Source: Periconia sp. R9002 (taxonomy: Eukaryota; Ascomycota; Dothideomycetes; Pleosporales; Periconiaceae). From it: a stretch of 19,964 nt of DNA. Below the pieces are notes generated by a model. That model saw only the letters and a program-made list of their open reading frames with translations, did no database searches and was not told where the DNA came from. Positions 10,510 to 19,658 of the stretch are shown here, one piece after another (within the stretch, counting starts at the first letter, position 1; the number at the start of each line of letters is the position of its first letter). The translations under genes were made by a program, and so were the position numbers. Location of the stretch: contig JAMAHW010000192.1 of assembly GCA_023627715.1 (NCBI GenBank), positions 1 through 19,964 on the forward strand, written 5' to 3'.

Positions 10510-11729
10510 GCCTATTTAGCTATTAGTGTTGAACCAGTTGATGCGGGGCGTTCATCAAAGCACTCGCTTGCATGTCCACACACCGCATCCACACTGTAAA
10601 CTGTGAAGGACAATGTTACGTTTCCACCATTCAGCAGTCTTGTCGAAAGTTTGAAACGCCTCCGTTTCACACGAGCTGTTTAATGCTTACCTACATAGCC
10701 ACGCATTAATCCAAACCTGTACAAGCCATTGAAGTCCTCATCCTCCTCGAAGATAACGCGTTCTAACCTTTGTCCTTGGCATGAGAGCCAGCACCGAAAC
10801 TGTCACCGAAGTCTACCGGAAAGGTATGGAAACTGAGTATCTAAACCCTAACAAGCGTAGAATGAACGGGGCGGTGATGCGCCAAGAGTACTACACTTGT
10901 ACATTCGACTTTCTAGATCCACTAAAAATGGTATACTAATTCAACGCCGGCTTACACTAACATTAACTCACGTACAGGGGAGAGATGGTACGTTGAATAC
11001 ATAGTACCTAGCCGTTCGGGACAGGTTGTGTAGTACCTAGGCGATATACGCAAATCAGACACTGCGAGAGCCACAATGCTCCCGTCTCATAGAAATAAAG
11101 ATCTCTGAATCCTCCCAACCTACCACCACCACCCCGCATTACAAACCCAAAACCCCACCAATCCTCCCCTTTCCTCGTTTACCTTAATAAGTTCCAAACA
11201 AACACCACACATGCAGCGCAGCCAACTTTTAGCCCGGGGCGTAAACCCTAACCCATCAGATTTTAGCGTCCGCAGGGCGAAAGAGCGCATTTCCAACTCT
11301 CGGCCTTTTCGCGATCTTGTCTTTGTAATTGATGAGATAGACGAGGTACCTTAGTCTAGCGTTCGGTGGTTCGTTAAGCGCGGGGGCTGACAGAGAGAGA
11401 TGGCTGACTTATGCGAAGACTTGGGGGCGGGGCGCGGCGGCCGGTGTTTCGCGTAGTTGGTTATGGCGAGATGGGGGATAACGGATTTAGGGTTGTTGGG
11501 GGGAAGGATTGGTGGTCTGATTGCCTGGATCAATGGTTTGGGTTGGGGTGTACATGTCAAATGTATAAAAGGCGTGGTGATGGCTGTGGTTTATTTTCAT
11601 TATCAAGATTAACAGACAATATTCAGCATCTTCAGCTAAATACTACAGTTTATACACTTGAATCTGTCGGACATCTCCATTTTTAAGACTTACCATATTC
11701 AAAATCTACATCGACACATCACGAACACC
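10510..11729. other. Gene-poor 1.2-kb region upstream of the dehydrogenase
   Basis: I found no convincing exon on either strand. A 52-codon frame at 10781-10939 (plus) is too short to support. The region carries two exact AAACCCTAA words (10843-10851 and 11243-11251) and a reverse-orientation TTAGGGTT (11487-11494). A pyrimidine/adenine-rich block lies at about 11110-11215. The right end is the promoter of the dehydrogenase gene. Confidence 0.5.
11564..11571 (+). promoter_or_regulatory. TATA box (TATAAAAG) of the dehydrogenase gene
   Basis: This is a consensus TATAAAAG about 160 bp upstream of the ATG at 11730, the clearest core-promoter element in the window. A strong TATA box in fungi usually goes with inducible or stress-responsive genes, which fits an accessory oxidoreductase. 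The 5' leader would be roughly 100-130 nt. Confidence 0.6.
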
Positions 11730-12838
11730 ATGGCGAACCAGGCTGCAGTGATTCCCGCGCCCAAGGCCAACGTCGAACTTCAGGACGTAGAGAAATATAC
11801 ACCGGGCCCTAATGAGATTCTGGTGAAGGTTCGCAGCATAGGTTTCAGTCCCATTGAAGCCAAGGTTCAAAGGTATATCAGTCTCTTCACTCTTGTGTAT
11901 CAACTCCCACGAACACTTAATTAACACATACGATCAGATTCGCAACTCACCCTATCCCCTATCCCAATATCCTCGGATCCTCCTTCGCAGGCACCATCGA
12001 AGCCTTGGGACCAGACGTCAAGGACCTTCAAGTAGGCGACCACATTGTAACCATGCGATCACCCAAGGTGCTCGGCGACCCCAAATTTGGCGCATATCAG
12101 AAGTACGCCCTCGCCCTCGCCACATCGACCGTCAAACTGGACCCGTCAACCTCCTTCCACGACGCTTCTGCCGTGATCCTCAACACAGCTGCCATCGTCT
12201 CCGCGCTGACCATCCACTTGGGCCTTGAGCGACCCGACCTCTCCTCCTCCACCTCCTCCGCCAACAAGAACAAGAAAATCCTCATCTACGGCGGCTCCAG
12301 TTCCTGCGGCGGTCTCTCCGTCCGCTTCCTCGCGCACGCAGGCTACACCGTAATCACAACCTCGTCCCCGGCGCACCACGACTTCGTGAAAAGCCTCGGC
12401 CCTGCCGAAGTCATCGACCATCGCCAACCCACCCCCGAAATCATCAAAGCCCTTCAATCCCACGGCCCCTACGACGCCATCTTCGACACCATCGGCACAC
12501 CCGCCGCGACCGATGTCGTGGTCGGGTACCTGGAGACGCTAGGCTCAGCACCTGTTTCGTACAACTCGTTGATCCCGCCTCTACCCGGCACCCGCGAGTC
12601 GCCTGCGAATGTGGAGAGGAAGTTTGCACCGTATAGCTTTGCGCTGGAGGAGCCGGCGCATGCGGAGCTGAAGAAGTGGTTGTTTGAGTATGTTTCCCAG
12701 GGGCTGAAGACGGGGGTTTTGGTACCTACGAGGCAGGAGGTGTTGACGGGTGGGTTGGGAAGTGTCCAGAAGGCGCTTGATGATATGATTGAGGACCGGG
12801 TTAGTGGGAAGAAGTTGGTGTTGGATCCTTGGGCGTGA
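11730..12838 (+). CDS. Medium-chain dehydrogenase/reductase, enoyl-reductase-like
   Basis: This is a cytosolic NAD(P)H-dependent oxidoreductase of the MDR superfamily, close in layout to fungal ToxD/trans-enoyl-reductase-like and quinone-oxidoreductase-like proteins; the substrate is unknown. Two exons (11730-11872 and 11938-12838) flank a 65-nt intron and encode 347 aa. An N-terminal GroES-like domain contains PGPNEILVKV, then NILGSSFAGTIEALGPDV and VGDHIV. The Rossmann domain has the glycine-rich nucleotide-binding loop YGGSSSCGG near residue 165. I do not see the Cys-rich structural zinc-binding lobe of alcohol dehydrogenases, so it is probably not a classical zinc enzyme. The sense strand is C-rich up to about 12500 and G-rich after about 12580. 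No biosynthetic core gene is nearby, so a role in secondary metabolism is not supported. Confidence 0.9.
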
Positions 12839-13411
12839 GGGAAGCCGCATAATGAATTGTAGTAGTTGGAAGGATGTTTCAGTTAATTAATGAATTGATG
12901 CTATTGAACTGCTGAAATGAGGTGTATGCTCTCGACCTGATACCTTTCACATGGTGAATGCTGTCTCTACTTCTGCTGGCGTGAGTTAGTCGATATGGAT
13001 ATTTGAACAAGCGTCTGGTAGTTCAGAGAAAAGGGTGGGATATGTGTTCACACCACAGCACTGAGTGTATCGTCTATTCCATGTAATAGATCAGGATTAA
13101 ATTGGAGACGTTCACAAGACAGAATCGCAAACTCCTTGTATGATGACACATTCCTGACTATGAGCTCCAATCGTTCCATGGTTCCTGTTCGGTAATGCAG
13201 GTGAGAAACCGGAGCTTCGCTAGAACAGGGTCTGGTGTTCGTCGCTTGGAGCACGAGACCGAGCATGACGCAGATAGCGGCTTGGCGATAGAAGGCGCGG
13301 GCAACCCCAGCCTCAATCTGTCTACCAGCTATCTCTCTACTGTGGAAGTGCTCTTCCTCCCACCTCCCCTCATAACGACTTTCCACGCCCCATAAACGCC
13401 CCGTCACCATC
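12839..13411. other. Intergenic region upstream of the ML-domain gene
   Basis: This 573-bp stretch holds no gene that I can support. It contains the 3' flank of the dehydrogenase (AT-rich, 12840-12920) and the promoter and leader of the ML-domain gene. A long minus-strand frame crosses it, but I judge that to be chance (see rejected items). Confidence 0.5.
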
Positions 13412-14087
13412 ATGAAGTTCTCCTCCGTGCTTCTCGCCGCCGCCGGTGTGGCTACCGTCACCGCCCAGCCAGCGTGGATGCCCGGCCAGGTGACTATCCA
13501 GGAAGACTTCAAAGTACCGGGAGATAACCCGTTGAACTTCTGCGCCGACCCCAAAGACGATATCCTCGAGATCGAGAACGTAGATCTGTCCCCGAATCCT
13601 CCCGAACCGTATGTTTCCCACTCCGCACACGCAGATACAATAGCTGTTGCCACAGCGACGGCCTCATGAAGACGGCCCTGTTTTCTGCCTTTGATAGATT
13701 GCAGGCTAATACTATGAGCTACAGGGGATCTACTCTCACGATTAAGGCCAAGGGAAACTTCAAGGAGAAGGTCGAGGGTGGCAAGATGCATCTCCAGGTC
13801 AAATACGGCTTGATCACCCTGATCAACCAGGATGCCGATTTGTGTGATACGATTGGCAAGGCCGACTTGACGTGCCCACTCGACAAGGGCGAGATGACCT
13901 TGACCAAGGATGTCGATCTTCCCCAGCAGATTCCACCGGTATGTTGTCTCCACGTCGCACTGCTGCAAACATGTGTTCCGGTATGCTGATTCATGGATAG
14001 GGTACTTACACTGTTCTCGCGGATGTCTATGATGACAACAAAAAGAAGATTACGTGCTTGACATCCAAGATCACCTTCCACCGGTAA
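13412..14087 (+). CDS. NPC2: Secreted ML-domain phosphatidylglycerol/phosphatidylinositol or sterol transfer protein (NPC2-like)
   Basis: NPC2/PG-PI-TP proteins carry sterols or phospholipids in the vacuolar/endosomal lumen or outside the cell. The three exons are 13412-13608, 13725-13938 and 14001-14087, with introns of 116 and 62 nt, giving 165 aa, the usual size. A signal peptide occupies residues 1 to about 19 (MKFSSVLLAAAGVATVTA). The mature part has family hallmarks: VPGDNPLNFC, NVDLSPNPPEPGSTLTI, LQVKYGLITLINQDADLC, a cysteine in DLTCPL, PPGTYTVLADVYD and KITCLTSKITFHR at the end. Four cysteines are visible for the ML beta-sandwich disulfides. In intron 1 the acceptor at 13724 restores the family sequence. 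An earlier CAG at 13701-13703 would run into a stop almost at once. The gene is convergent with the V-ATPase subunit F gene. Confidence 0.92.
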
Positions 14088-14577
14088 ATACTCTAGAGCG
14101 GTTCGATATGAACGAGTCGATCAAGGGAATGGCGGTATCTGAGTCGCGAATCTAGATCTGTTAAAGTCGGCAAGCGGAAGTTTCAAGTATCTGGTCCTGG
14201 TGTCAACTTCCTCCAGGATCGGTTCCGGAATGAGCTTTGAACTGTTTATATGTGCGTTTTCTCTTACTCCGGGTTTCTATATACGCATGATTACGGAATG
14301 GCTACGTCTACGGAGGACTGTAATATCAAATCATACAAGGATGCCTAGCGTCGTCTATTCGGAGGAGAATGAGCGAGATATCCAAGTCCTATCATTATGC
14401 GATGTGCGCGTTCAGGTTGCAGTCACTATTTTAACATATGGTTATGGTTTCATGAGATCAATGGAAAGTTTTCCGTGACAATTCGAGTGTGCGTCTGTTT
14501 GCAATTGTGGATATCTCATGCCTCGTTCTGGATATGGTCCGATGCCTGCTTGACTTTCTTCCAGACCCACTGTATGT
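14088..14577. other. Convergent 3' intergenic region
   Basis: This 490-bp stretch lies between the stops of the ML-domain gene (plus) and VMA7 (minus). It should hold both 3' UTRs and polyadenylation sites. No coding signal is visible beyond short chance frames. Confidence 0.55.
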
Positions 14578-15133
14578 TTACTCTCCAAATAGCCTCCTAA
14601 CACGCTTCAAAACGCTGTCCTTCTCGGGGTCGTATGGATGGTCCTTGGACGGGATTTCGAGCAATGAGGGGAAGGCGGCCGTATACGTCTCAACTCTGTG
14701 CCTTATCCGTTCAGCGATCTGCCGCTGTTAGCTTCGATTCGATGTCCGGACTGCCGCACAGAATAATTGCGAATGAGCTATGGTTTCATACATGCTGGTT
14801 TATCAAGAGAATCGCGATATCCTTGCGCTCGGAGACGAAGCGGTCAAATGCAGCCTCGATATCAGCGTTTTGTGTCTTGGCATCTACGACGAGGAAGTTC
14901 TTTTGCGAATCCGGAGGTTGGGTCACATGCTATATATGCTGTCAGTCATCTGGAAGATGTGCAGAATTGTTGGAGGTGATATCATACGCCGACGCCCGCG
15001 AGCAGCATTCCAGTGACAGTGTCCTGGGTTCGAGTTAGCGGGAAGATATATATGCGCCTCTCACGAAAGTTACCTCGTCACCAATGACAGCAAGGAACTG
15101 CCGATCCTTGTATTGCGATGCTGGGGCAGCCAT
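14578..15133 (-). CDS. VMA7: V-type proton ATPase subunit F (Vma7)
   Basis: Subunit F belongs to the central rotor stalk of the V1 sector of the vacuolar proton pump. I assembled four exons by reading the minus strand: 15133-15074, 15023-14988, 14929-14792 and 14718-14578. The introns are 50, 58 and 73 nt with GTAACT, GTATGA and GTATGA donors and CTAAC/CTGAC branch words. All junctions are phase 0. The product is 124 aa, the normal size. Family blocks are clear: [18 protein letters not shown] at the start, [69 protein letters not shown] and the terminal RVRRLFGE with TAA. The gene shares a 303-bp divergent promoter with NUR1. Exons this short (one is 36 nt) leave no long open frame, so the gene is easy to miss. 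Longer open frames on the opposite strand are chance. Confidence 0.96.
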
Positions 15134-15436
15134 GACGGTTTGACTGTATACGTTGGTAGTCGAGGCGTACTTGTTCGTGCCCGCCTGGCGGAGCTATGTC
15201 GCTGCTAAGCTACCGTCGTCATGCGGCAGCTACGGGATATCCCCGGGTAAACTATTTGGGTGGGACCTTTGTTTGTCTAACAAACAGCCGCCTTTTGCTC
15301 TTTCTCTTCCCGCGGACAGTCCCTCCAGTAACATGGAGTGATCCAGTCGTCTTGCTGACCGCATTATAGTTGTTTGTTCCTCGACCACTTTTTTTCCCGA
15401 ATCAACCGTATAATACCATCGCCACGGCTATTCAAG
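15134..15436. promoter_or_regulatory. Divergent promoter of VMA7 and NUR1
   Basis: A 303-bp gap separates the two start codons, short enough to be a shared bidirectional promoter. I see no TATA box. The right half is pyrimidine-rich (15290-15330), as is common before fungal start sites. The NUR1 frame is open upstream of its ATG to at least 15374, but without an ATG. Confidence 0.5.
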
Positions 15437-16840
15437 ATGCCTCGCCTCGTTCGTCAGCGGCCGCTGGGTGAGCGCATCAAATCCTGGTTTGATCCGGAGG
15501 ACTGGCACATATGGATTTCGGACAAGCTGGACTCTGAAGACTGGGAGGAGTTTGCAAAGGAGCACTCTCGCATCCTGGGTTTTGCTATGAATCTGGTGTT
15601 TATCATAGCGCAGGCCAATGCATCTCGCAGTTCAGAGAGCGAGGACGACGTGCTACTTGGAGGCAACGGCGGTCCCGGCTGGTTTGCGTGGTTCTGCCGG
15701 CTTCTCGTCTTGGGGCTGTCGATTCTAGCGATTCTGAATGCTTTATTTACGTTCTATCGGAAGAGACATTATAGGCTTTTCGAACAGCCTATTGAATCCG
15801 ATCCCGTTACTCCGTCCGCGCAACGAGTGCGCGTAGATTCTTCTCCGGCCACGGGAAGCCCACTCTATTATCTGAGGAATATAATCAGTTCTGCATCAGC
15901 CGACTCGAGGGCGCACCCAGATGCTGGGCGCGATGTCTGGGAGATTGCAATCTGGAACCCGAATCCGCTGTGTCTGGATATCTTCTGTCTCTTCAACCCG
16001 CTCCACGTCATTCTCTACTATCTCACACTCCCGGTGGCGCCACTGGATCCACAGCCGAGTGTCAAGGTTGTCACTACAGTCGTCATAGGCACTATTCTCT
16101 CCTTTCAGTTTTGGTTCTTCCGAGCGAAGTTCGCTCAGCAGATCAAAGACAACGACATCATCCGCCGCCAAGTCCTTCACGAGTACGACAACAAGTTTGT
16201 CCATCCCAATACCCAAAAAGTGTGCCGGGACGTGGGTATTCAAACTATTTCACTAAAGAAAACGCGAGACTCTAGCGTTGGTGTCCGCGGCAGCAGCGAT
16301 GACCTCGCATCAGAAGTGGTCACTTACACGCCTACAACTATACTGAACCGTACCTTCAAGACGAATCCCAACCAGAGCTATGCCTCACAATACGATCCCG
16401 ATAACGCCAGGCACACCCAAACGCCGTCTCGTCATCGCGCCCCTTCAACCTCCAACTACACATCTACAACCACTGGCACTGGCGCCGATTTCTCGTCCCC
16501 AATCCGCCCTTCAAATACGCCGAACCCTTTCCGCCAACAGCCTACATTCCGCCCTACGAATACTGGAGACGGTGGTAGCCTCGGCGTATACTCCCATGCC
16601 AACTCCCCGCTCCGCAAAGCCGCTTCTACGAATTTTATACGGGATGACAGAGGGCGGGAGAGTCTGGGAGGCGCTGGTGAAAGGATACAAGGCACACCCG
16701 TACGGAGAGACGGAAGCCCGCTTAAGAGGATGAGCATGTCCAGTGCTGCCGTATCGGGCAGTGAGAGATTGAATGGGGCTCTGGAGCGGTTTGGCCGGAA
16801 TGCAGGAGCGCCGAGTAGGAGGGAGAGTGGACGGTTTTGA
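15437..16840 (+). CDS. NUR1: Nuclear rim protein Nur1 / Mug154 family
   Basis: Nur1 is an inner-nuclear-membrane protein. In yeasts it works with the LEM-domain protein Heh1/Lem2 in tethering and silencing rDNA and heterochromatin. It is a single exon of 467 aa. The N-terminus carries the conserved block RQRPLGERIKSWFDPEDW. Hydrophobic segments lie at about 45-62, 81-107, 178-200 and 209-228, with the typical NPLHVILYYLTLP in the third. The long C-terminal tail (about 240-467) is Ser/Thr/Pro/Arg-rich, apparently disordered, and holds several SP/TP sites; phosphorylation there would be inference. I chose the ATG at 15437 because the family N-terminus begins there. In the tail the sense strand turns from C-rich (16380-16630) to G-rich (16640-16840). 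Confidence 0.9.
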   Translation: MPRLVRQRPLGERIKSWFDPEDWHIWISDKLDSEDWEEFAKEHSRILGFAMNLVFIIAQANASRSSESEDDVLLGGNGGPGWFAWFCRLLVLGLSILAILNALFTFYRKRHYRLFEQPIESDPVTPSAQRVRVDSSPATGSPLYYLRNIISSASADSRAHPDAGRDVWEIAIWNPNPLCLDIFCLFNPLHVILYYLTLPVAPLDPQPSVKVVTTVVIGTILSFQFWFFRAKFAQQIKDNDIIRRQVLHEYDNKFVHPNTQKVCRDVGIQTISLKKTRDSSVGVRGSSDDLASEVVTYTPTTILNRTFKTNPNQSYASQYDPDNARHTQTPSRHRAPSTSNYTSTTTGTGADFSSPIRPSNTPNPFRQQPTFRPTNTGDGGSLGVYSHANSPLRKAASTNFIRDDRGRESLGGAGERIQGTPVRRDGSPLKRMSMSSAAVSGSERLNGALERFGRNAGAPSRRESGRF

Positions 16841-17560
16841 ACGAATTGTGACTGGAACACGATGTCTCTAAGCATCTTCGGAAACATTGCAGACTCGGCT
16901 TGTTTTGTATATTATCCGTCTTTCAATACCCCGACCGTCATCATATGGTCTTTATCGATATATCTAATTCTCACATACAATACAACCCACATCATAGAAA
17001 AATATGCCGGCTCGATTAAGAGCGGTCGAGATTTCGAATCAAAGGATTCGCCCCTCCACCAACGTGGCTGGCCCTTCGTGTTCACCGCCCAATCTTGGTG
17101 AGGCTTGGTCATCTCCGTGGGGATCCGATGTCCAACAACGAATAAGATTTACATTCCTCGCGTACATTTATGTATACGAGCAATTCGTCCCACGAGCGAT
17201 TTCTTACACTCAGCTCCATCAAAACGAGTTATCTCTTTCCCCCCCCCAGTCCCCAAAAGCGAGAGAAAAGAAGAAGATTCAAGGCAGAACAAAACAATTC
17301 TGGGCAGTTGAATCTTGTCTATTTTTGAAAAGAAGGAAGAGCACGAACACAACGACTGCATCTCTTTCTCCCTCATACAAGGAAAGAGCCTGAACAAGAC
17401 GTGACACCAACCAAGCTATCCTCGCAATCGAAACCCCCAAAAACGCAACAACACAATCACCACCCACCACCCGCGACTCCATCCAATTCTCCAAAACCAC
17501 CCCCTCAAATCCAACCAACCAACCTCCCAATCCAACAAAAAAACAACAACACAGAAAACA
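16841..17560. other. Intergenic region upstream of the 213-aa protein gene
   Basis: No gene is supported in these 720 bp. There is a small inverted repeat (CGAATC at 17035-17040, GATTCG at 17045-17050) in the probable NUR1 3' flank and a run of nine C at 17239-17247. From about 17400 to the ATG at 17561 the strand is rich in C and A and nearly free of G. This looks like a transcribed but unstructured 5' leader. Confidence 0.5.
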
Positions 17561-18202
17561 ATGCCATCCGCCGTATCCCCCACACCAAACTCTCCCACCT
17601 CCTCCTCCTCCCTCCACTCCACCCTCCTCCGCACAACCCACCGCTTCCTCTCCACCTTCTCCCCTCCCTCGCCCACATCCCCTGCCTCCATCAACCCCAT
17701 CAACCTCCACTTCACCACGACAAAAACCTACACGCACACCATCGGCCCGACCTCCTTCGTCGCCTCCTCCCCGCACAAAGACCTCGCGGGCCCAAAAACC
17801 GCTGTCGAGTTCGCCAAACATCTCGATCGGATGAGCGCGGCGTTTGTGCGGAGTGAGTTTTGGATTCGTCGCGTGCCACCTGCTGCACTTAAGGAAGAAG
17901 AAGGAGGGGCGGTGGATGGGAACGGGAAGGGGGAAGGGGAGTTGGAGATTGCGGTTGATGTGGAGAGGAGGGTTGTCGTGGTTGGTGTGGTGCATAGGAT
18001 GGTTGTTAAAGGCGGAGGGGAGGAGAGGGAGAGGACGGTGGAAAATGAGGTTACGTGGTGGTTGCAGATGAGTAGGGATGGGAAGTTGGTTGAGCGGAGT
18101 CGGGAGGTTATTGATGGGGTTGCGGCGAGGGAGATTGCGCGGTTGGTGGGGGTTTGGAGGGAGGGGGAGAGGGAGAGGGAGAAGGAGGGCGTGGTGGTTT
18201 GA
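17561..18202 (+). CDS. Hypothetical protein, possibly NTF2/SnoaL-like
   Basis: This is a single-exon protein of 213 aa with no signal peptide or membrane segment. A low-complexity Ser/Thr/Pro-rich start (1 to about 48) precedes a more ordered part. That part includes GPKTAVEFAKHLDRMSAAFV (about 78-97) and, near 160-190, ENEVTWWLQMSRDGKLVERS followed by an acidic/hydrophobic helix. The last pattern resembles the final strands of fungal SnoaL/NTF2-like proteins (NE, aromatics, DGK, then E and D), but I cannot assign an activity. A Gly/Glu/Lys-rich insertion lies at about 110-127, and the tail is EREREKEGVVV. Codon choice changes sharply near 17840: C-rich before, G-rich after. The start has an A at -3 in an A-rich leader. 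The gene is convergent with the TMEM97-like gene. Confidence 0.7.
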   Translation: MPSAVSPTPNSPTSSSSLHSTLLRTTHRFLSTFSPPSPTSPASINPINLHFTTTKTYTHTIGPTSFVASSPHKDLAGPKTAVEFAKHLDRMSAAFVRSEFWIRRVPPAALKEEEGGAVDGNGKGEGELEIAVDVERRVVVVGVVHRMVVKGGGEERERTVENEVTWWLQMSRDGKLVERSREVIDGVAAREIARLVGVWREGEREREKEGVVV

Positions 18203-18265
18203 TTGGGTGGTTGGTGGTTGTTTGGATGAAGATGTAGTGTTCTTCTTCTTTTCTTTTGAGAATGA

Positions 18266-18292
18266 ATTGAATGGATTGAATGGATTGAATGA
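18266..18292 (+). repeat. Three tandem copies of the 9-bp unit ATTGAATGG
   Basis: Two perfect copies and a third with one change (ATTGAATGA) run head to tail, just downstream of the stop codon at 18200-18202. Such short arrays arise by slippage; no function is implied. Confidence 0.8.
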
Positions 18293-18488
18293 ATAAATAG
18301 TTTTGAATTAGCTCGAGAGATATACTAGGTTAACCCTCTTCCTTAACAATCGTTTGCGAAACCAAAAAAAAAAATCCCCAATCCCCAATAGAAACAAAAT
18401 ACGCTTACTCGACTCTATACTGTATCCATCCATCAAGAACATGCAACACATGCTCACCCGCCGACCATCTGGGACCAACCCCGTATCA

Positions 18489-18508
18489 CCCCCCCCCCCC
18501 CCCCCCCC
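18489..18508. repeat. Homopolymer of 20 C
   Basis: This uninterrupted C run lies 88 bp beyond the stop of the minus-strand TMEM97-like gene, whose 3' UTR would therefore carry poly-G. It is also 287 bp after the stop of the plus-strand gene. The exact length is prone to sequencing error. Confidence 0.85.
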
Positions 18509-18596
18509 TATCATCACCGATAGCCACCAATCTAAACTGCAAACCCCTCATCATCTTTTTCCCTCCCTCTAACTCGTCCATTCGATTCGATTGGAT

Positions 18597-19341
18597 TCAC
18601 AACCCCTTCTTCTTCTCCTTCTCCTCCTTCCCCTTGGCCGAAACAGGTTCAATCCCTTTTTGCTTGGCCAAAATGCGATCGAGTCGTAAGTAGCAATCCA
18701 CGACCATGAAGATACCTGTAACACAAAACACACAAATCAGCCAACCATCACACACATTCCCCCCATCCCCTCTCCCCCCAAAAACGCACCAAACAACAAA
18801 AGGTGGCACAAGGAAGAAACCAAAGAAGAAAAAAAAAACACTCACCGAGCGCAGCATACCCCCCATACATTCCCCCCAACCCCCTCCAGCCCTTCTGCTC
18901 CCCCGTCAATTCCTCCCAACTCCACATCTCAGCCAAACAAACAAACGTACTCACACTCGTCTCCATGCCAAACACCAGCAACGCAAGCGGGACCCGTGGA
19001 TCGTTTCTTACCAGCGCCGGGATCGCCCACAGCGTGAGGGGGAGGTGGAAGGTGAGTTCGAGGAGGGAGAGGAGGGAGAACCAGGGGGGTGGGGAGTGGA
19101 AGAAGCGGTCGGCGTAGGTGGCGACGTACCATCTGCGCAGGGAGGTGGTGAAGGAGGGGGTGAGGAGGGCGGGGTAGAAGTGGGTTAGGTCGAAGACTGT
19201 TGGGTGGGTTAGTGGGAGGAGGGGAGAGGGGGAAGGGGGGATGTTACAGAGCATGACGGGGACGTGGATTAGGAAGAAGATGAGGTAGAGGAGGTCGGTT
19301 TTGCGGGTTAGGATGCTGGGGTGAGGAGTCGGTTGCGCCAT
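18597..19341 (-). CDS. EXPERA-domain membrane protein, TMEM97/sigma-2-receptor-like
   Basis: TMEM97-type EXPERA proteins are four-helix ER membrane proteins linked in animals to sterol homeostasis and NPC1 levels. The exons are 19341-19248, 19196-18846 and 18715-18597, with introns of 51 and 130 nt, giving 187 aa. After splicing, HVPVMLFFDL (Asp34) and WFSLLSLLELTFHLPL (Glu78) align with the TM1 and TM2 regions of human TMEM97 that hold its ligand-binding Asp29 and Glu73. Helices lie at about 17-33, 72-94, 101-123 and 144-160. The protein ends KEKKKGL, so Lys at -3 and -4 form a KKxx ER-retrieval signal. The first intron (GTAACA, CTAAC, CAACAG) has no in-frame stop. Reading through it would insert a 17-residue Pro-rich stretch next to TM1, which the family lacks. 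The ATG follows a GAA-repeat leader (AAAATGG). Confidence 0.9.
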
Positions 19342-19342
19342 T

Positions 19343-19363
19343 TTCTTCTTCTTCTTCTTCTTT
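19343..19363. repeat. TTC/GAA trinucleotide repeat in the 5' leader
   Basis: About six TTC units on the plus strand, GAA in the sense of the minus-strand gene, end directly before its ATG at 19341. An unstructured purine leader of this kind is common before fungal start codons. Confidence 0.8.
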
Positions 19364-19556
19364 CTCCCTTGTCTCTCTCTCTTTTCCTTCGTATATCTTC
19401 TTTCTTCTGAATCTCTCTTTTTTTCTTCTTTTCTCGGTTTCCTTCCGGTCGGTCCCTGTACCTCGAGTAGGTATGTAGGTATCAATATCTCTTTTGCAAA
19501 CAACCAACCCTCTTTTTCCCCCTTTCTTACTCTTCTACAGTCTAGCCCCCCCTTGC

Positions 19557-19571
19557 AAAAAAAAAAAAAAA
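19557..19571. repeat. Homopolymer of 15 A
   Basis: A run of 15 A, T in the sense of the minus-strand gene, about 215 bp upstream of its ATG. Poly(dA:dT) tracts of this size commonly keep fungal promoters free of nucleosomes, so a promoter role is plausible but inferred. Confidence 0.75.
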
Positions 19572-19658
19572 TGATCGATGATTAAAGGACCTCTCTGTTT
19601 AAACGTCAGGTCTTCCTTCCCTCCCAATTTAGTTAATCTTACAAAACCTCGACGTGCA

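Larger units (their letters stand above)
18203..18596. other. Convergent 3' intergenic region with low-complexity tracts
   Basis: These 394 bp lie between two convergent stops. They hold a three-copy 9-bp repeat, an A run at 18364-18373 and a run of 20 C. No coding frame is supported. Confidence 0.55.

Noticed and set aside
10781..10939. 52-codon plus-strand frame beginning with ATG
   Set aside because: Short, without a recognisable motif or neighbouring exon. It could be chance within the 3' flank of the transporter gene.
13048..13968. 306-codon open frame on the minus strand across the ML-domain gene
   Set aside because: It runs antisense through two well-supported exons and through an intron, and its product has no recognisable domain or consistent composition. 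The ML-domain protein on the plus strand is complete with family motifs, so the frame is best taken as chance.
11730..14087. Secondary-metabolite cluster suggested by an enoyl-reductase-like enzyme
   Set aside because: No polyketide synthase, peptide synthetase, terpene cyclase, P450 or pathway regulator is present. The neighbours are housekeeping genes.
14200..15038. Several plus-strand open frames of 67-134 codons
   Set aside because: They lie opposite the VMA7 exons and its 3' flank and show no family pattern. The minus-strand subunit F reconstruction explains the region.
17020..17080. tRNA-like TTCGAATC word followed by a CCACCA-like stretch
   Set aside because: The bases on either side of the supposed T-loop do not pair, and no matching acceptor or anticodon stem is present.
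17279..17995. 238-codon Gly/Val-rich minus-strand frame opposite the 213-aa gene
   Set aside because: Its composition is what antisense of Pro/Thr/Ser-rich C-skewed DNA gives, and it spans a leader and a coding region of the other strand.
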